Shown: in pieces, positions 1 to 7,967 of the stretch
How the letters are laid out: each line of letters starts with the position of its first letter
How positions within the stretch are numbered: the stretch's first letter is position 1
Made by a program: the position numbers and the translations under genes
Origin: Clostridia bacterium
GTDB lineage: Bacteria > Bacillota > Clostridia > Monoglobales > Monoglobaceae
Reading direction: 5' to 3'
Assembly: GCA_017546205.1 (NCBI GenBank)
Contig: JAFYXJ010000027.1
Location: 1-33,516, forward strand
DNA length: 33,516 nucleotides
Notes under the pieces: model-generated
The model's input: the letters and a program-made list of their open reading frames with translations, nothing else
What the model was told of the DNA's origin: nothing
Database searches by the model: none

Positions 1-1
1 A

Positions 2-385
2 TCCGATTTGGCCGCAAGAAAACAGCTGGCAGAAGAAAGCAATGCTGATGCGTTTGTCAGTATTCATATGAACAAATTTCCACAAACTCAATATAAGGGC
101 GCACAGGTCTTTTACGGCAATGAACCGTCTGAGGGGAAATTACTGGGGGAGACCTTACAGAATACCTTAAAGGAAACCATTCATGATGGGAATACCAGAA
201 TGGCAAAAAAAACAGACGGAAGTATCTTTATTTTGAAAGATACTAAAATTCCGTCTGTCATTATTGAATGCGGATTTTTATCCAATCCGGATGAAGCAAA
301 ACTTCTTTCTCAGGAAGAGTACCAACAGAAAATGGCATGGGGCATCTATCTGGGATTGGTACGTTTTTTTAACGGGGAACTGTAA
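2..385 (+). CDS. cwlD: N-acetylmuramoyl-L-alanine amidase, CwlD-like (5' partial)
   Basis: This is the C-terminal 127 residues of an Amidase_3 family zinc amidase; the reading frame is open to the window edge, so the true start lies upstream. CwlD cleaves the amide between N-acetylmuramic acid and L-alanine on spore cortex peptidoglycan, a step toward muramic-delta-lactam. Visible family marks are the ADAFVSIHMN segment, whose His is a zinc ligand, and the IPSVIIECGFLSNPDEAKLL segment, whose Glu is catalytic, followed by a C-terminal helix ending in RFF. The assignment to CwlD rather than a generic autolysin rests on the compact ending without SPOR or SH3 domains and on sporulation genes elsewhere in the window. 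The stop lies 17 bases inside the convergent LRR gene, so no separate terminator fits between them. Confidence 0.85.
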   Translation, partial: SDLAARKQLAEESNADAFVSIHMNKFPQTQYKGAQVFYGNEPSEGKLLGETLQNTLKETIHDGNTRMAKKTDGSIFILKDTKIPSVIIECGFLSNPDEAKLLSQEEYQQKMAWGIYLGLVRFFNGEL

Positions 386-1304
386 TGGTAACAGATTTTT
401 CTTCTTCGTTCCAGAGAACTGTTCCGTTCAGGTTCTCCATGACATCACGAATGGGAACCATGATTCTGCCGTTAAATTCAACCGGAGGAGAGGAAAGAAA
501 ATGAGCGGTATCGTTGACCATCATGAACTGTTCCCCCGGCCGGATGGTCAGTTTGATGTCTTTGACCTGAATCCGTGCGGTGTTAAAGGTATTATCCCAA
601 GTGATGACAGCACCCAGATCCTCTAAGACAGCACGAATGGGAACCAAGGTGCGAAACCGTTCTGTATCGGTGATACAAGGCTGGTCGAAGGCAATAGTTT
701 TTCCATTAAGAGTAACAGTGATGTATTCTTCAAACCCAATGCCGTTTTCTATAGCATAGGTATAAGGATAGGAATTTTCCTTAGAATAGAAACGAAGGTG
801 CTCGGTTGTTGGAAAAGCCTTTTCCCCGATGAAGGTAACCGAGGAAGGCAGGGTGACTGCAGTCAGGTTGGAACATCTGCCAAAAGCATTTTTTCCGATG
901 GTTTTCAAAGAAGAAGGCAACGTAATCGTCCATAGCCCTTCGCAGTGATAAAAAGCCCCGTCTGAAATGGTTTCCAGCGTAGACGGAAATGTCACTGTTT
1001 TCAAACTGTTGCTGTAGGCAAAACAAAAATCTCCAACAGAAGTAACCGTGTCGGGAATCACCACGTGCTCAATGATGGTACTTCCGCCAAAGGCACCCTC
1101 GCCAAGAGCGGTCACAGTAAAGTTATCCAACTTTTTTGGTACCGAGACGGTGGAACGCATATCTTCTACGTTGATAATGGTTGCGTTTTTTCCTGAAACC
1201 GTATAGGTAAAAATATCGCTTCGGAAAGTCTTTTCTGCTGCCAGAGCCGAGGTGCTTCCCAAAAGCAGACCCAGACAGAGAAATGCAGAAATCAGTTTCT
1301 TCAT
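369..1304 (-). CDS. Exported BspA-like leucine-rich repeat protein with copper-amine-oxidase-N-like domain
   Basis: A secreted protein of 311 residues. Residues 1-22 form a signal peptide (Lys-Lys, hydrophobic core, Ala-Leu-Ala cleavage site). Residues about 60-168 hold LRR_5 (BspA/TpLRR) repeats with the recurring pattern of AF, then a hydrophobic stretch, then LP or IP and a Thr/Ser-Val-Thr strand. Residues about 195-311 match the copper amine oxidase N-terminal-like fold (RTLVPIRAVLEDLGA and IMVPIRDVMENL), common in exported Clostridia proteins and without enzyme activity by itself. The ATG at 1304 is chosen over an ORF opening 50 residues upstream because it follows GGGAGGTGA and begins the signal peptide. 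It is likely a surface or matrix adhesin; its ligand is unknown. It is divergent from the sigma factor gene and overlaps cwlD by 17 bases at its 3' end. Confidence 0.8.
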   Translation of the reverse strand: MKKLISAFLCLGLLLGSTSALAAEKTFRSDIFTYTVSGKNATIINVEDMRSTVSVPKKLDNFTVTALGEGAFGGSTIIEHVVIPDTVTSVGDFCFAYSNSLKTVTFPSTLETISDGAFYHCEGLWTITLPSSLKTIGKNAFGRCSNLTAVTLPSSVTFIGEKAFPTTEHLRFYSKENSYPYTYAIENGIGFEEYITVTLNGKTIAFDQPCITDTERFRTLVPIRAVLEDLGAVITWDNTFNTARIQVKDIKLTIRPGEQFMMVNDTAHFLSSPPVEFNGRIMVPIRDVMENLNGTVLWNEEEKSVTITVPR

Positions 1305-1324
1305 AAAACATTCACCTCCCGGTG

Positions 1325-1353
1325 AGTATAACACAATTTTTTCTAAAAAGCAA
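1325..1353 (-). promoter_or_regulatory. Sigma-A type promoter of the LRR protein gene
   Basis: On the minus strand TTGCTT (1348-1353) is followed after 17 bases by TATACT (1325-1330). The start codon lies 20 bases downstream of the -10 box, behind a GGGAGGTGA ribosome binding site. Confidence 0.55.
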
Positions 1354-1355
1354 GT

Positions 1356-1384
1356 TTGACAAGAAACATGAAATATGATAAGGT
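1356..1384 (+). promoter_or_regulatory. Possible promoter of the sigma factor to HAD operon
   Basis: A perfect TTGACA (1356-1361) is followed 17 bases later by TAAGGT (1379-1384), a weak -10 that keeps only the first, second and last consensus bases. I see no clear ECF autoregulatory motif in the 116-base divergent region, so autoregulation by the encoded sigma factor is not shown. Confidence 0.4.
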
Positions 1385-1420
1385 AATAAATAGCAACTGA
1401 AAGAAAAGGAGGTGGCACGG

Positions 1421-2011
1421 ATGGACCATGAACACGAACTGGTTTTACGGGCAAAAGAGGGAGATGTTTCCGCCTTTGAAACCCTGATAGAAGAATACCA
1501 GAAACGTATTTTTGCCATTGCTTACCGCATGATACTAAATCCTGACGATGCCGCCGATTTGACCCAGGAGGTTATTGTCAAGATTTTCAAAAATCTGGAC
1601 AAGTTCCAAGGTAATTCCAAATTTTCCACATGGGTATATCGGATTGCTACCAATACCTGTCTGGATGAACTGAAAAAAACGAAAAATAAGAACACATATT
1701 CTTTGGATAAGGAAATAGAAACTGAGGAAGGAAGCTTGATTGGGGAACTGCCGGACAAAGGCCCCACACCTGAACAGGCGGCAGAGAAGAAAGCCGTGCA
1801 GAATGCCGTGAGGATTGCCATTGGCAGATTGAATCCGGAACACAAAAAAGTCATTGTTCTTCGGGACTTGCAAGGACTTTCGTATGAAGAGATTGCAGAG
1901 ATTGTAGATTGCTCTGTGGGAACAGTAAAATCAAGGATAAGCCGGGCTCGGGAAAATTTAAAAAAAATTTTATCTGAGGATAGGGAACTCTTTTCCGATT
2001 ATTTCGTCTAG
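1421..2011 (+). CDS. ECF (group IV) RNA polymerase sigma factor, SigW/RpoE-like
   Basis: A 196-residue sigma factor with region 2 (about residues 20-85, with DDAADLTQEVIVKIFKNL and the FSTWVYRIATNTCLD segment) and region 4 (about 125-185, with LRDLQGLSYEEIAEI followed by the VGTVKSRISRAR recognition helix). It lacks regions 1.1 and 3, as ECF factors do. The ATG at 1421 follows AAGGAGGTGG; the GTG 9 bases upstream lies inside that ribosome binding site and is rejected. The next gene, 32 bases downstream, encodes its probable zinc-binding anti-sigma factor. Such pairs usually respond to envelope stress; the signal here is not deducible. Downstream polA and RNA-related genes share the direction and appear to be in the same unit. 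Confidence 0.9.
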   Translation: MDHEHELVLRAKEGDVSAFETLIEEYQKRIFAIAYRMILNPDDAADLTQEVIVKIFKNLDKFQGNSKFSTWVYRIATNTCLDELKKTKNKNTYSLDKEIETEEGSLIGELPDKGPTPEQAAEKKAVQNAVRIAIGRLNPEHKKVIVLRDLQGLSYEEIAEIVDCSVGTVKSRISRARENLKKILSEDRELFSDYFV

Positions 2012-2043
2012 TAATATAAATGGCCCGAAAGGAGGGGAACAAC

Positions 2044-2988
2044 ATGCAGAACAATACAGACAGTCAGCATTGCAAACAATGCAGAGAAGTATTGTTTGAC
2101 TTTGTGTCCGACTGTACCAATGAAAAACAGTCTGTTTTTGTCCGCAACCACTTGGATTCCTGTGAAGCTTGCCGTGCAGAATATCAGGAAATCTGTGCCA
2201 TGCTGTCCGTTCTCCGGGAGGATTCTGTTCCGGAACTTCCTAAGGGTTTCCGGTTAAGCCTCCATCAGAAACTGGTGAATGCCGCAGAGGAAATAAAACA
2301 GAAAAAGGAGCGGTCTTTCTTTGGCGTCTTGAAGAAGATGGGATCTTCTGCACCATGGAAAGCAGTTGCACCGGCTATGGTTTGTTTTGTTCTGGTGATT
2401 GCCGCATATTCCGGCGGTGTATTTGAACAATGGCAACAATCCGGCAAACCTCTGGAGTATGAGGATGCTCCTGTTGTACAGGTTGAAGAAACCCCTGTGC
2501 CTACCGCAGAGACTACGGCAGAACCCGTGGCTACGCCAATTGTTAAAAAGGAAACACCGGTACAAAAAACAACGGCAACATCGGAACCGGTTGCAGAAAC
2601 ATCTGTTCCTGCAGCGACGGAAGAACCGGTTGCAGATATGACAGAAAACGGTGTCAATACCACAGCGGAAGCATCGGCAACCGAAGAAAACCATGTGCCC
2701 ATGATGATGTCCTACCATAGAACACCGGGTACTGCAACGGAACTCAATTATTCTCTTTCCGTTTCCGGCTTGGTAGCAGATTTTCTGGATGCATGCCGGA
2801 CAGCCACAGATCTGACGCTGGAACCTGTATCGGAAGATGCGGAGAACCATGCAATCCTTCACTTATCCGAAGATCAATGGAAGATATTTTCTCAGTATAT
2901 AGAAAACGCCGGGCAAGAACTGGTTTGTATCACCCCTGAAGAATCGGGTGCAGTTGTTGTGGTGGAAATCAATGGATATGAGGGATAA
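2044..2988 (+). CDS. Zinc-finger (ZAS/zf-HC2) anti-sigma factor with extracytoplasmic domain
   Basis: A 314-residue single-pass membrane protein. The N-terminal cytoplasmic domain (about residues 8-55) has CKQC and the HLDSCEAC element, the H-x3-C-x2-C signature of zinc anti-sigma domains that clamp ECF sigma factors. One membrane helix follows at about 110-128 (KAVAPAMVCFVLVIAAY), then a Thr/Pro/Val/Glu-rich linker (about 145-225) and a folded C-terminal domain of about 75 residues that I cannot assign to a family. ATG 2044 follows AAAGGAGGGG; the in-frame ATG at 2020 precedes that site and is rejected. It probably holds the upstream sigma factor inactive until an envelope signal triggers release or proteolysis. 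The outer domain is the likely sensor, which is inference. Confidence 0.85.
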   Translation: MQNNTDSQHCKQCREVLFDFVSDCTNEKQSVFVRNHLDSCEACRAEYQEICAMLSVLREDSVPELPKGFRLSLHQKLVNAAEEIKQKKERSFFGVLKKMGSSAPWKAVAPAMVCFVLVIAAYSGGVFEQWQQSGKPLEYEDAPVVQVEETPVPTAETTAEPVATPIVKKETPVQKTTATSEPVAETSVPAATEEPVADMTENGVNTTAEASATEENHVPMMMSYHRTPGTATELNYSLSVSGLVADFLDACRTATDLTLEPVSEDAENHAILHLSEDQWKIFSQYIENAGQELVCITPEESGAVVVVEINGYEG

Positions 2989-2991
2989 AAA

Positions 2992-5622
2992 ATGGAAAAA
3001 TTATTACTTGTAGATGGAAACAGTATTTTAAATCGTGCATATTACGGAATCAAACCATTGACCGCACCGGATGGTACCCCCACCAATGCGGTCTATGGTT
3101 TTTTGAATATTCTATTCAAATATCTGGAGGAAGAACAACCGGATTATCTTTGTGTTGCCTTTGATGTAAAGGCAAAGACTTTTCGTCACAAGATGTATGA
3201 CCTGTACAAAGCCCAGAGAAAACCGGCACCGGAGGATTTTCTGGTGCAACTGCCTTTGATTAAAGAGGTTCTTTCCGCTATGAACTGTGCCTGTATTGAA
3301 CAGGCAGGGTATGAAGCTGATGATCTGATTGGCACTGTGTCAAGACTCTGTGACGAAAAAGGAATTGCCTGCCGTATTTTGAGCGGTGACAAAGATGATT
3401 TGCAACTTGCAACCGAGACCACGGTGGTTAAACTGGTGGTTACCCGTATGGGAAAAACAGAAACTACCGACTATGACCGCAATGCGGTGATAGAAAAATA
3501 CGGGGTTACGCCGGAGGAATTTATTGATGTTAAAGGACTGATGGGAGACCCATCCGATAATATTCCCGGTGTAAAAGGTGTAGGAGAAAAGACTGCATTT
3601 TCTTTGATTCAGAACTATCATAGCATTGATAAAATCTATGAGGATGTGGAGAACCTTGCGGTCAGTCCCTCGGTCAAAACTAAGTTGACAGAAGATAAAG
3701 AAAGTGCATTTTTAAGCAGAACCCTTGCAACCATTGATCGGTTTGTTCCTATGGAGTTTGACTTTGACTCTTTTCGCAGAACCGGATATGATACCAAAAA
3801 GGTGGGAAGTTTATTCACCCGCCTGAATTTCAAATCTTTTCTGCAAAAACTGGAGATTCCGATAGAGGAAAGAACCGCAGACCTTTTACAGATTACCGGA
3901 AAACTTCAAAAAACAGACGGAGATGGATTCCGTCAAGCCATTGCCGGTCAGAAAGAGGCGGACTATCTGTTCTGTGACGGAAACTTGTATGTCACCGTCG
4001 ACGGAGAGCATGTTTTATACCTTGCATCACCCAATGATGAGGATTTGCGTGCATTGTTTGCAAATGATGGAATCCGTAAATGCGGCTATCATATAAAAGA
4101 AGATTTCCTTACCTTGTTCCGACGCGGTATTGAGGTGAAAAATTATGGATTTGATGTACTGATTGCGGCATATCTGGCAGAACCTACCCAGAGCAGTTAC
4201 GATCTGGAGACCCTGTGTATGACCTATCTCCGTCAGGAGTTGGCAGAGACTTCGGCGCGGATTGAAGATGACGGGCAGATTGCCATGAATTTTGGTTTTG
4301 AACCCGATGACGGACAGAAAAATCAGACTTATGCAGACCGTACCATTGCGGTTCATCGTCTTAGAAAGATCTTTGAGGAAAAACTGAAAGAAGACGGGCA
4401 GAAGTCTTTGTACTATGATGTTGAGCTTCCATTGACGGAAGTTTTGGCAAGTATGCAACTTCATGGCGTGTATGTAGATAAAGAAGCCCTAAAAGATTTT
4501 GGCAATATGCTGGAAAAGGAAATTTACACTCTGCAGCAGGAAATTTACAGCCTTTCGGGCGAAGAGTTCAATATCAATTCGCCCAAACAATTAGGAGAAA
4601 TTTTATTTGGAAAATTATCTCTTCCCGGAGGGAAAAAGAATAAGAACGGATATTCCACCAATGCGGAGGTGCTGAACAAGCTGAAAGACCAGCACCCCAT
4701 TGTTAATAAGGTACTGTTGTACCGGCAGATGACCAAACTTCAGTCTACCTATGTAGAGGGGATGCTCCCCATGATTGATAAAACCACAGGAAGAATTCAT
4801 TCCAACTTCAATCAGACGGTGACTGCAACGGGAAGAATCAGCAGCACAGAACCTAATTTGCAGAATATTCCGGTGCGTACAGAATTGGGTAGGGAAATCC
4901 GCAAAATGTTTGTGGCGCAGGGAGAGGATACCTGCTTTGTGGATGCGGATTATTCCCAGATTGAACTTCGGGTTCTGGCACATATTTCCGGGGATGAAAC
5001 CATGTGCCAATCCTTTATCAAAAATGAGGATATTCATACCAGAACAGCATCACAGGTGTTCGGCGTTCCTATGGAGGAGGTTACACCCCAGATGCGATCC
5101 GGCGCCAAGGCAGTAAACTTTGGTATTGTGTACGGCATTGGTGCGTTTTCTCTGTCGCAGGATTTGGGAATTTCGGTAAAAGAGGCAGATGCATACATCA
5201 AAGGGTATCTTCACAATTATCCCAAAGTCGATGCCTATATGAAAGAAACGGTTGAAAAGGCAAAGGAACTGGGATATGTGACCACCTTGCTTGGCCGAAG
5301 AAGAAATATGCCGGAACTTCAGGCATCCAATCATATTACACGTTCCTTTGGTGAAAGAGTTGCTATGAATGCACCCATTCAGGGTACGGCGGCAGATATC
5401 ATAAAAATTGCTATGGTACAGGTATATCGCCGGTTGAAAAATGAAAGCTTGAAGTCCAGATTGATTCTACAGGTACACGATGAACTGATTGTAGAAACCT
5501 ATCCGGAAGAACTAGCACAAGTCAAAACGCTGCTGAAAGAGGAAATGGAGCAGGCATGCAGTCTTTCTGTTCCTCTGGTGGTGGATATGAACACAGGAAA
5601 AAGTTGGTATGATACCAAGTAA
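2992..5622 (+). CDS. polA: DNA polymerase I
   Basis: An 876-residue family A polymerase for Okazaki fragment maturation and gap repair. Residues 1 to about 290 are the 5'-3' flap exonuclease (GYEADDLIGT, SGDKDDLQL and GDPSDNIPGVKGVGEKTA with the helix-hairpin-helix). Residues about 300-480 occupy the 3'-5' exonuclease position but show no DxE motif (the segment reads YLFCDGNLYV), so proofreading is probably lost, as in Bacillus and Taq enzymes. The polymerase domain has motif A (DYSQIELR, catalytic D653), motif B (K706 and Y714 in the O-helix) and motif C (QVHDE, D830). It starts 3 bases after the anti-sigma stop, an unusual partner that suggests cotranscription with the stress-response pair. 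Confidence 0.97.
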   Translation: MEKLLLVDGNSILNRAYYGIKPLTAPDGTPTNAVYGFLNILFKYLEEEQPDYLCVAFDVKAKTFRHKMYDLYKAQRKPAPEDFLVQLPLIKEVLSAMNCACIEQAGYEADDLIGTVSRLCDEKGIACRILSGDKDDLQLATETTVVKLVVTRMGKTETTDYDRNAVIEKYGVTPEEFIDVKGLMGDPSDNIPGVKGVGEKTAFSLIQNYHSIDKIYEDVENLAVSPSVKTKLTEDKESAFLSRTLATIDRFVPMEFDFDSFRRTGYDTKKVGSLFTRLNFKSFLQKLEIPIEERTADLLQITGKLQKTDGDGFRQAIAGQKEADYLFCDGNLYVTVDGEHVLYLASPNDEDLRALFANDGIRKCGYHIKEDFLTLFRRGIEVKNYGFDVLIAAYLAEPTQSSYDLETLCMTYLRQELAETSARIEDDGQIAMNFGFEPDDGQKNQTYADRTIAVHRLRKIFEEKLKEDGQKSLYYDVELPLTEVLASMQLHGVYVDKEALKDFGNMLEKEIYTLQQEIYSLSGEEFNINSPKQLGEILFGKLSLPGGKKNKNGYSTNAEVLNKLKDQHPIVNKVLLYRQMTKLQSTYVEGMLPMIDKTTGRIHSNFNQTVTATGRISSTEPNLQNIPVRTELGREIRKMFVAQGEDTCFVDADYSQIELRVLAHISGDETMCQSFIKNEDIHTRTASQVFGVPMEEVTPQMRSGAKAVNFGIVYGIGAFSLSQDLGISVKEADAYIKGYLHNYPKVDAYMKETVEKAKELGYVTTLLGRRRNMPELQASNHITRSFGERVAMNAPIQGTAADIIKIAMVQVYRRLKNESLKSRLILQVHDELIVETYPEELAQVKTLLKEEMEQACSLSVPLVVDMNTGKSWYDTK

Positions 5623-5634
5623 AGGAGAAAGAAT

Positions 5635-5922
5635 ATGTTAACAAGCAAACAACGGGCAAAACTGCGGGGATTGGCTAACGGGATTCCTGCATTGTATCAA
5701 ATCGGAAAGGATGGTATCACCGAAAATATGGTCAAACAGTTTGCGGATGCTCTGGAAGCAAACGAACTGATTAAGGTACATGTTCTGGAAAATAACCTGA
5801 TGGATATCAGAGAAGCGGCAGAAGAGGCTGCGGAAAAAGTAGGAGCGGACACGGTACAGATTATTGGTAATAAGTTTGTTCTGTACAAACCATCCAAAGA
5901 AAATCCGAGGATTGTGCTGTAA
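5635..5922 (+). CDS. yhbY: YhbY/YqeI family CRM-domain RNA-binding protein
   Basis: A 95-residue protein made of a single CRM domain. It begins LTSKQRAKLRGLAN, carries the GKDGIT turn and ends with QIIGNKFVLYKPSKENPRI, all typical of YhbY. Family members associate with pre-50S ribosomal particles and have been linked to ribosome assembly. The length is normal. It lies 12 bases after polA and starts behind AAAGGAGAAAGA, so it belongs to the sigma factor/polA transcription unit. Its stop is directly followed by the next start. Confidence 0.9.
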   Translation: MLTSKQRAKLRGLANGIPALYQIGKDGITENMVKQFADALEANELIKVHVLENNLMDIREAAEEAAEKVGADTVQIIGNKFVLYKPSKENPRIVL

Positions 5923-5923
5923 A

Positions 5924-6403
5924 ATGAAAAAACAAGAAAAAACCAATGTGATGCGTGTTCTTGACGCTAAAAAGGCAGTGTATAAAAGCCATTGTTATCT
6001 GGATACCGATGCCATTTCCGGCATGGAGATTGCTGAGGCACTCAATCAGGATCCCAATCGGGTATTCAAGACTTTGGTGACCCAGGGTGTAAGCAAAAAT
6101 TATTATGTCTTTTTGGTTCCCGTTTGTAGGGAACTGGATTTAAAAAAAGCCGCAAAAGCGGCGGGGGAAAAGAAGATAGAAATGATTCCCCAGAAGAATC
6201 TTCTGCCTTTGACGGGATACATCCACGGGGGATGTTCTCCCATCGGAATGAAAAAACAATTTCCCACACGGATTGACAGTACGGCAGAAAATTTTGAAGA
6301 AATTCTGTTCAGCGGAGGAAAAATCGGCTATCAGGTGGAGATATCTTTAACCGAACTTACCAAGGCGATTCCCTTTTCCCTGATAGATTTGGTAGTGGAG
6401 TGA
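5924..6403 (+). CDS. ybaK: YbaK/EbsC-type aminoacyl-tRNA deacylase (Cys-tRNA(Pro) deacylase)
   Basis: A 159-residue trans-editing protein of the YbaK/ProX fold, expected to hydrolyse Cys-tRNA(Pro) that ProRS makes by mistake. Visible marks are RVFKTLV with the conserved Lys (K49), the HGGCSPIGMKKQFPT loop and the FSGGKIGYQVEIS strand near the end. The ATG at 5924 is one base past the yhbY stop; an in-frame ATG 20 codons upstream lies within yhbY and would add an unconserved tail, so it is rejected. EbsC-like naming is equally possible, since family members differ mainly in substrate choice. Confidence 0.85.
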   Translation: MKKQEKTNVMRVLDAKKAVYKSHCYLDTDAISGMEIAEALNQDPNRVFKTLVTQGVSKNYYVFLVPVCRELDLKKAAKAAGEKKIEMIPQKNLLPLTGYIHGGCSPIGMKKQFPTRIDSTAENFEEILFSGGKIGYQVEISLTELTKAIPFSLIDLVVE

Positions 6404-6407
6404 TTGG

Positions 6408-7055
6408 ATGTATCAGTATTTGTTGTTTGATCTTGACGGAACCCTGACAGATCCTAAAGAGGGAATTTGCAAGTCTTTTTGTTATGCCCTTGAGGGATTT
6501 GGTATTCAGGAAAAAGAAGAAAATCTTCTCAAGGTCATTGGACCGCCGTTGATTGACTCGTTTCAGGAATTTTATGGTATGAGCAAGGATGACGGGCAAA
6601 AGGCGGTAGAACGATATCGAGAACGATTCTCTGTCAAAGGCTGGCGTGAAAATCGGGTGTATGAGGGAATTCCCGAACTTCTGGAGGAACTTCACCGACA
6701 AGGAAAGACCTTATGCCTTGCCACCTGCAAACCGGAGGTTTTTGCCAAAAAGATTCTGGACCTCTTTTCTTTGACAAAGTATTTTTCTGTCATGGTAGGG
6801 GCAGAACTGGACGGTACACGGAATTATAAGAATGAAGTGATTGAGGAAGTGCTCCGGCAACTGGGAAATCCGCCCAAGGAATCGGTTTTAATGATTGGAG
6901 ACAGAAAACAGGATATTGAGGGTGCAAGAGCCTGCGGGATTCCCTGTATGGGGGTCCGGTTCGGTTGTGCAGAAGAGGGTGAACTGGAGGGAGCCGGCGG
7001 TGCAGATTTGTATGCCGAAACCGTAGAAGAGATGAAAATCTTATTAACCAAATAG
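6408..7055 (+). CDS. HAD family IA phosphatase, phosphoglycolate phosphatase-like
   Basis: A 215-residue haloacid dehalogenase-type hydrolase with motif I FDLDGTLTD (Asp nucleophile at residue 8), a small helical C1 cap, motif II CLATCKP, a Lys in the middle (KNEVIEEVL) and motif IV MIGDRKQDIEGA. This pattern fits the PGP/Gph and 5'-nucleotidase branch; the substrate cannot be set from sequence. It starts 4 bases after ybaK and is the last gene of the operon, with a terminator hairpin beginning at the base after its stop. Confidence 0.8.
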   Translation: MYQYLLFDLDGTLTDPKEGICKSFCYALEGFGIQEKEENLLKVIGPPLIDSFQEFYGMSKDDGQKAVERYRERFSVKGWRENRVYEGIPELLEELHRQGKTLCLATCKPEVFAKKILDLFSLTKYFSVMVGAELDGTRNYKNEVIEEVLRQLGNPPKESVLMIGDRKQDIEGARACGIPCMGVRFGCAEEGELEGAGGADLYAETVEEMKILLTK

Positions 7056-7085
7056 AAAGAGATGCAGTACGCATCTCTTTTATAT
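7056..7085 (+). terminator. Rho-independent terminator after the HAD phosphatase gene
   Basis: A 10-bp perfect stem, AAAGAGATGC (7056-7065) with GCATCTCTTT (7071-7080), has a 5-base loop and is followed by a T-rich tail. It separates two converging genes. The minus-strand tail is weaker, so it serves the plus strand best. Confidence 0.85.
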
Positions 7086-7967
7086 TTTTCCCAAGGTAAT
7101 CCGGATGCTTTTGTGAAACAGGGCGTCCAGAATCTCACTTTCGGTCAGGGTTTTGGTGACAGTATTGGCAGAATCCAGTACCTCAACAATCAGGTAGCGG
7201 TGATAGGAGAGTTTCCGAAGCAGATGCCTTGCGGGTAAGGTTTCCCGTGCAGTAAGTATATGGGTCTTTATCAGGGCGGACTCATCCGGTTTTTTTTGAT
7301 AATACAGGAGTTCTCGAAGCATCTGAGCGGTGACGGTTTTCTCTTCGCCAAGAAGATTTCCTAACAAGAATATTCCAATCATCAAAAGGGAGAACTGAAA
7401 GGGAGCGAACAACAAGAAGACAATCCCTGTTCCGAAAAGTAGTGTTGCCACAATCCGGCTGACAATGACTGTGATGCGACAAGCGGTAAAGGCGTCTGTT
7501 CCCATGGTAAGGAAACAGCGAAAAATCCTTCCTCCGTCCAAAGGTAGACAGGGGAGAAGATTCAGTACTGCCAAAGAAAGATTACATAGGACAGCATAAG
7601 AAAGAACGGGGGCGGGATTAAGGGCGTTCCATTCCCAAAAGATTCCCGCTAGACAAAGGTTGGAAAAAGGACCGGAAAGTGCCATCAGAATTTCTTTTCC
7701 CGGCTGACGAATCAAAGGTTGTTTTAGGGGGGCACAAACTCCGAAAGGAAGAAAGCGGATGCCGGAGACGACAATTCCCATTTTTTTGCCGGCAAGAATA
7801 TGACAACATTCGTGTAAGAGGGCAGAGCACCAGCTGATTGCAAAATAGGAAAGGTATTTGCCGTAAACAGCAGACAAAAGAAGCGGGAGAAGGAAAAGAT
7901 GTACCTCCACCGAAAAGGGTGTATTCAGCCGGAGAATGCCTGAGGAGCGAAGGGTAAGTAGTTTCAT
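7080..7967 (-). CDS. spoIVFB: SpoIVFB-like M50 (site-2 protease) intramembrane metalloprotease
   Basis: A 295-residue polytopic membrane protein, close to the 288 residues of Bacillus SpoIVFB. It has the zinc motif HECCH (H52, E53, H56) in a membrane segment and the distal NLLPCLPLDGGRIF motif with the third ligand Asp (D144), followed by hydrophobic segments and a cytoplasmic C-terminal region of about 80 residues in the CBS-like position. In Bacillus it cuts pro-sigma-K in the outer forespore membrane. The assignment is strengthened by bofA, the gene for its known inhibitor, 3 kb away, and by a sigma-E-like promoter in front of its operon. Its ATG overlaps the stop of the small upstream gene by 4 bases (ATGA), implying translational coupling. 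The substrate sigma factor is not in the window. Confidence 0.88.
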   Translation of the reverse strand: MKLLTLRSSGILRLNTPFSVEVHLFLLPLLLSAVYGKYLSYFAISWCSALLHECCHILAGKKMGIVVSGIRFLPFGVCAPLKQPLIRQPGKEILMALSGPFSNLCLAGIFWEWNALNPAPVLSYAVLCNLSLAVLNLLPCLPLDGGRIFRCFLTMGTDAFTACRITVIVSRIVATLLFGTGIVFLLFAPFQFSLLMIGIFLLGNLLGEEKTVTAQMLRELLYYQKKPDESALIKTHILTARETLPARHLLRKLSYHRYLIVEVLDSANTVTKTLTESEILDALFHKSIRITLGKI

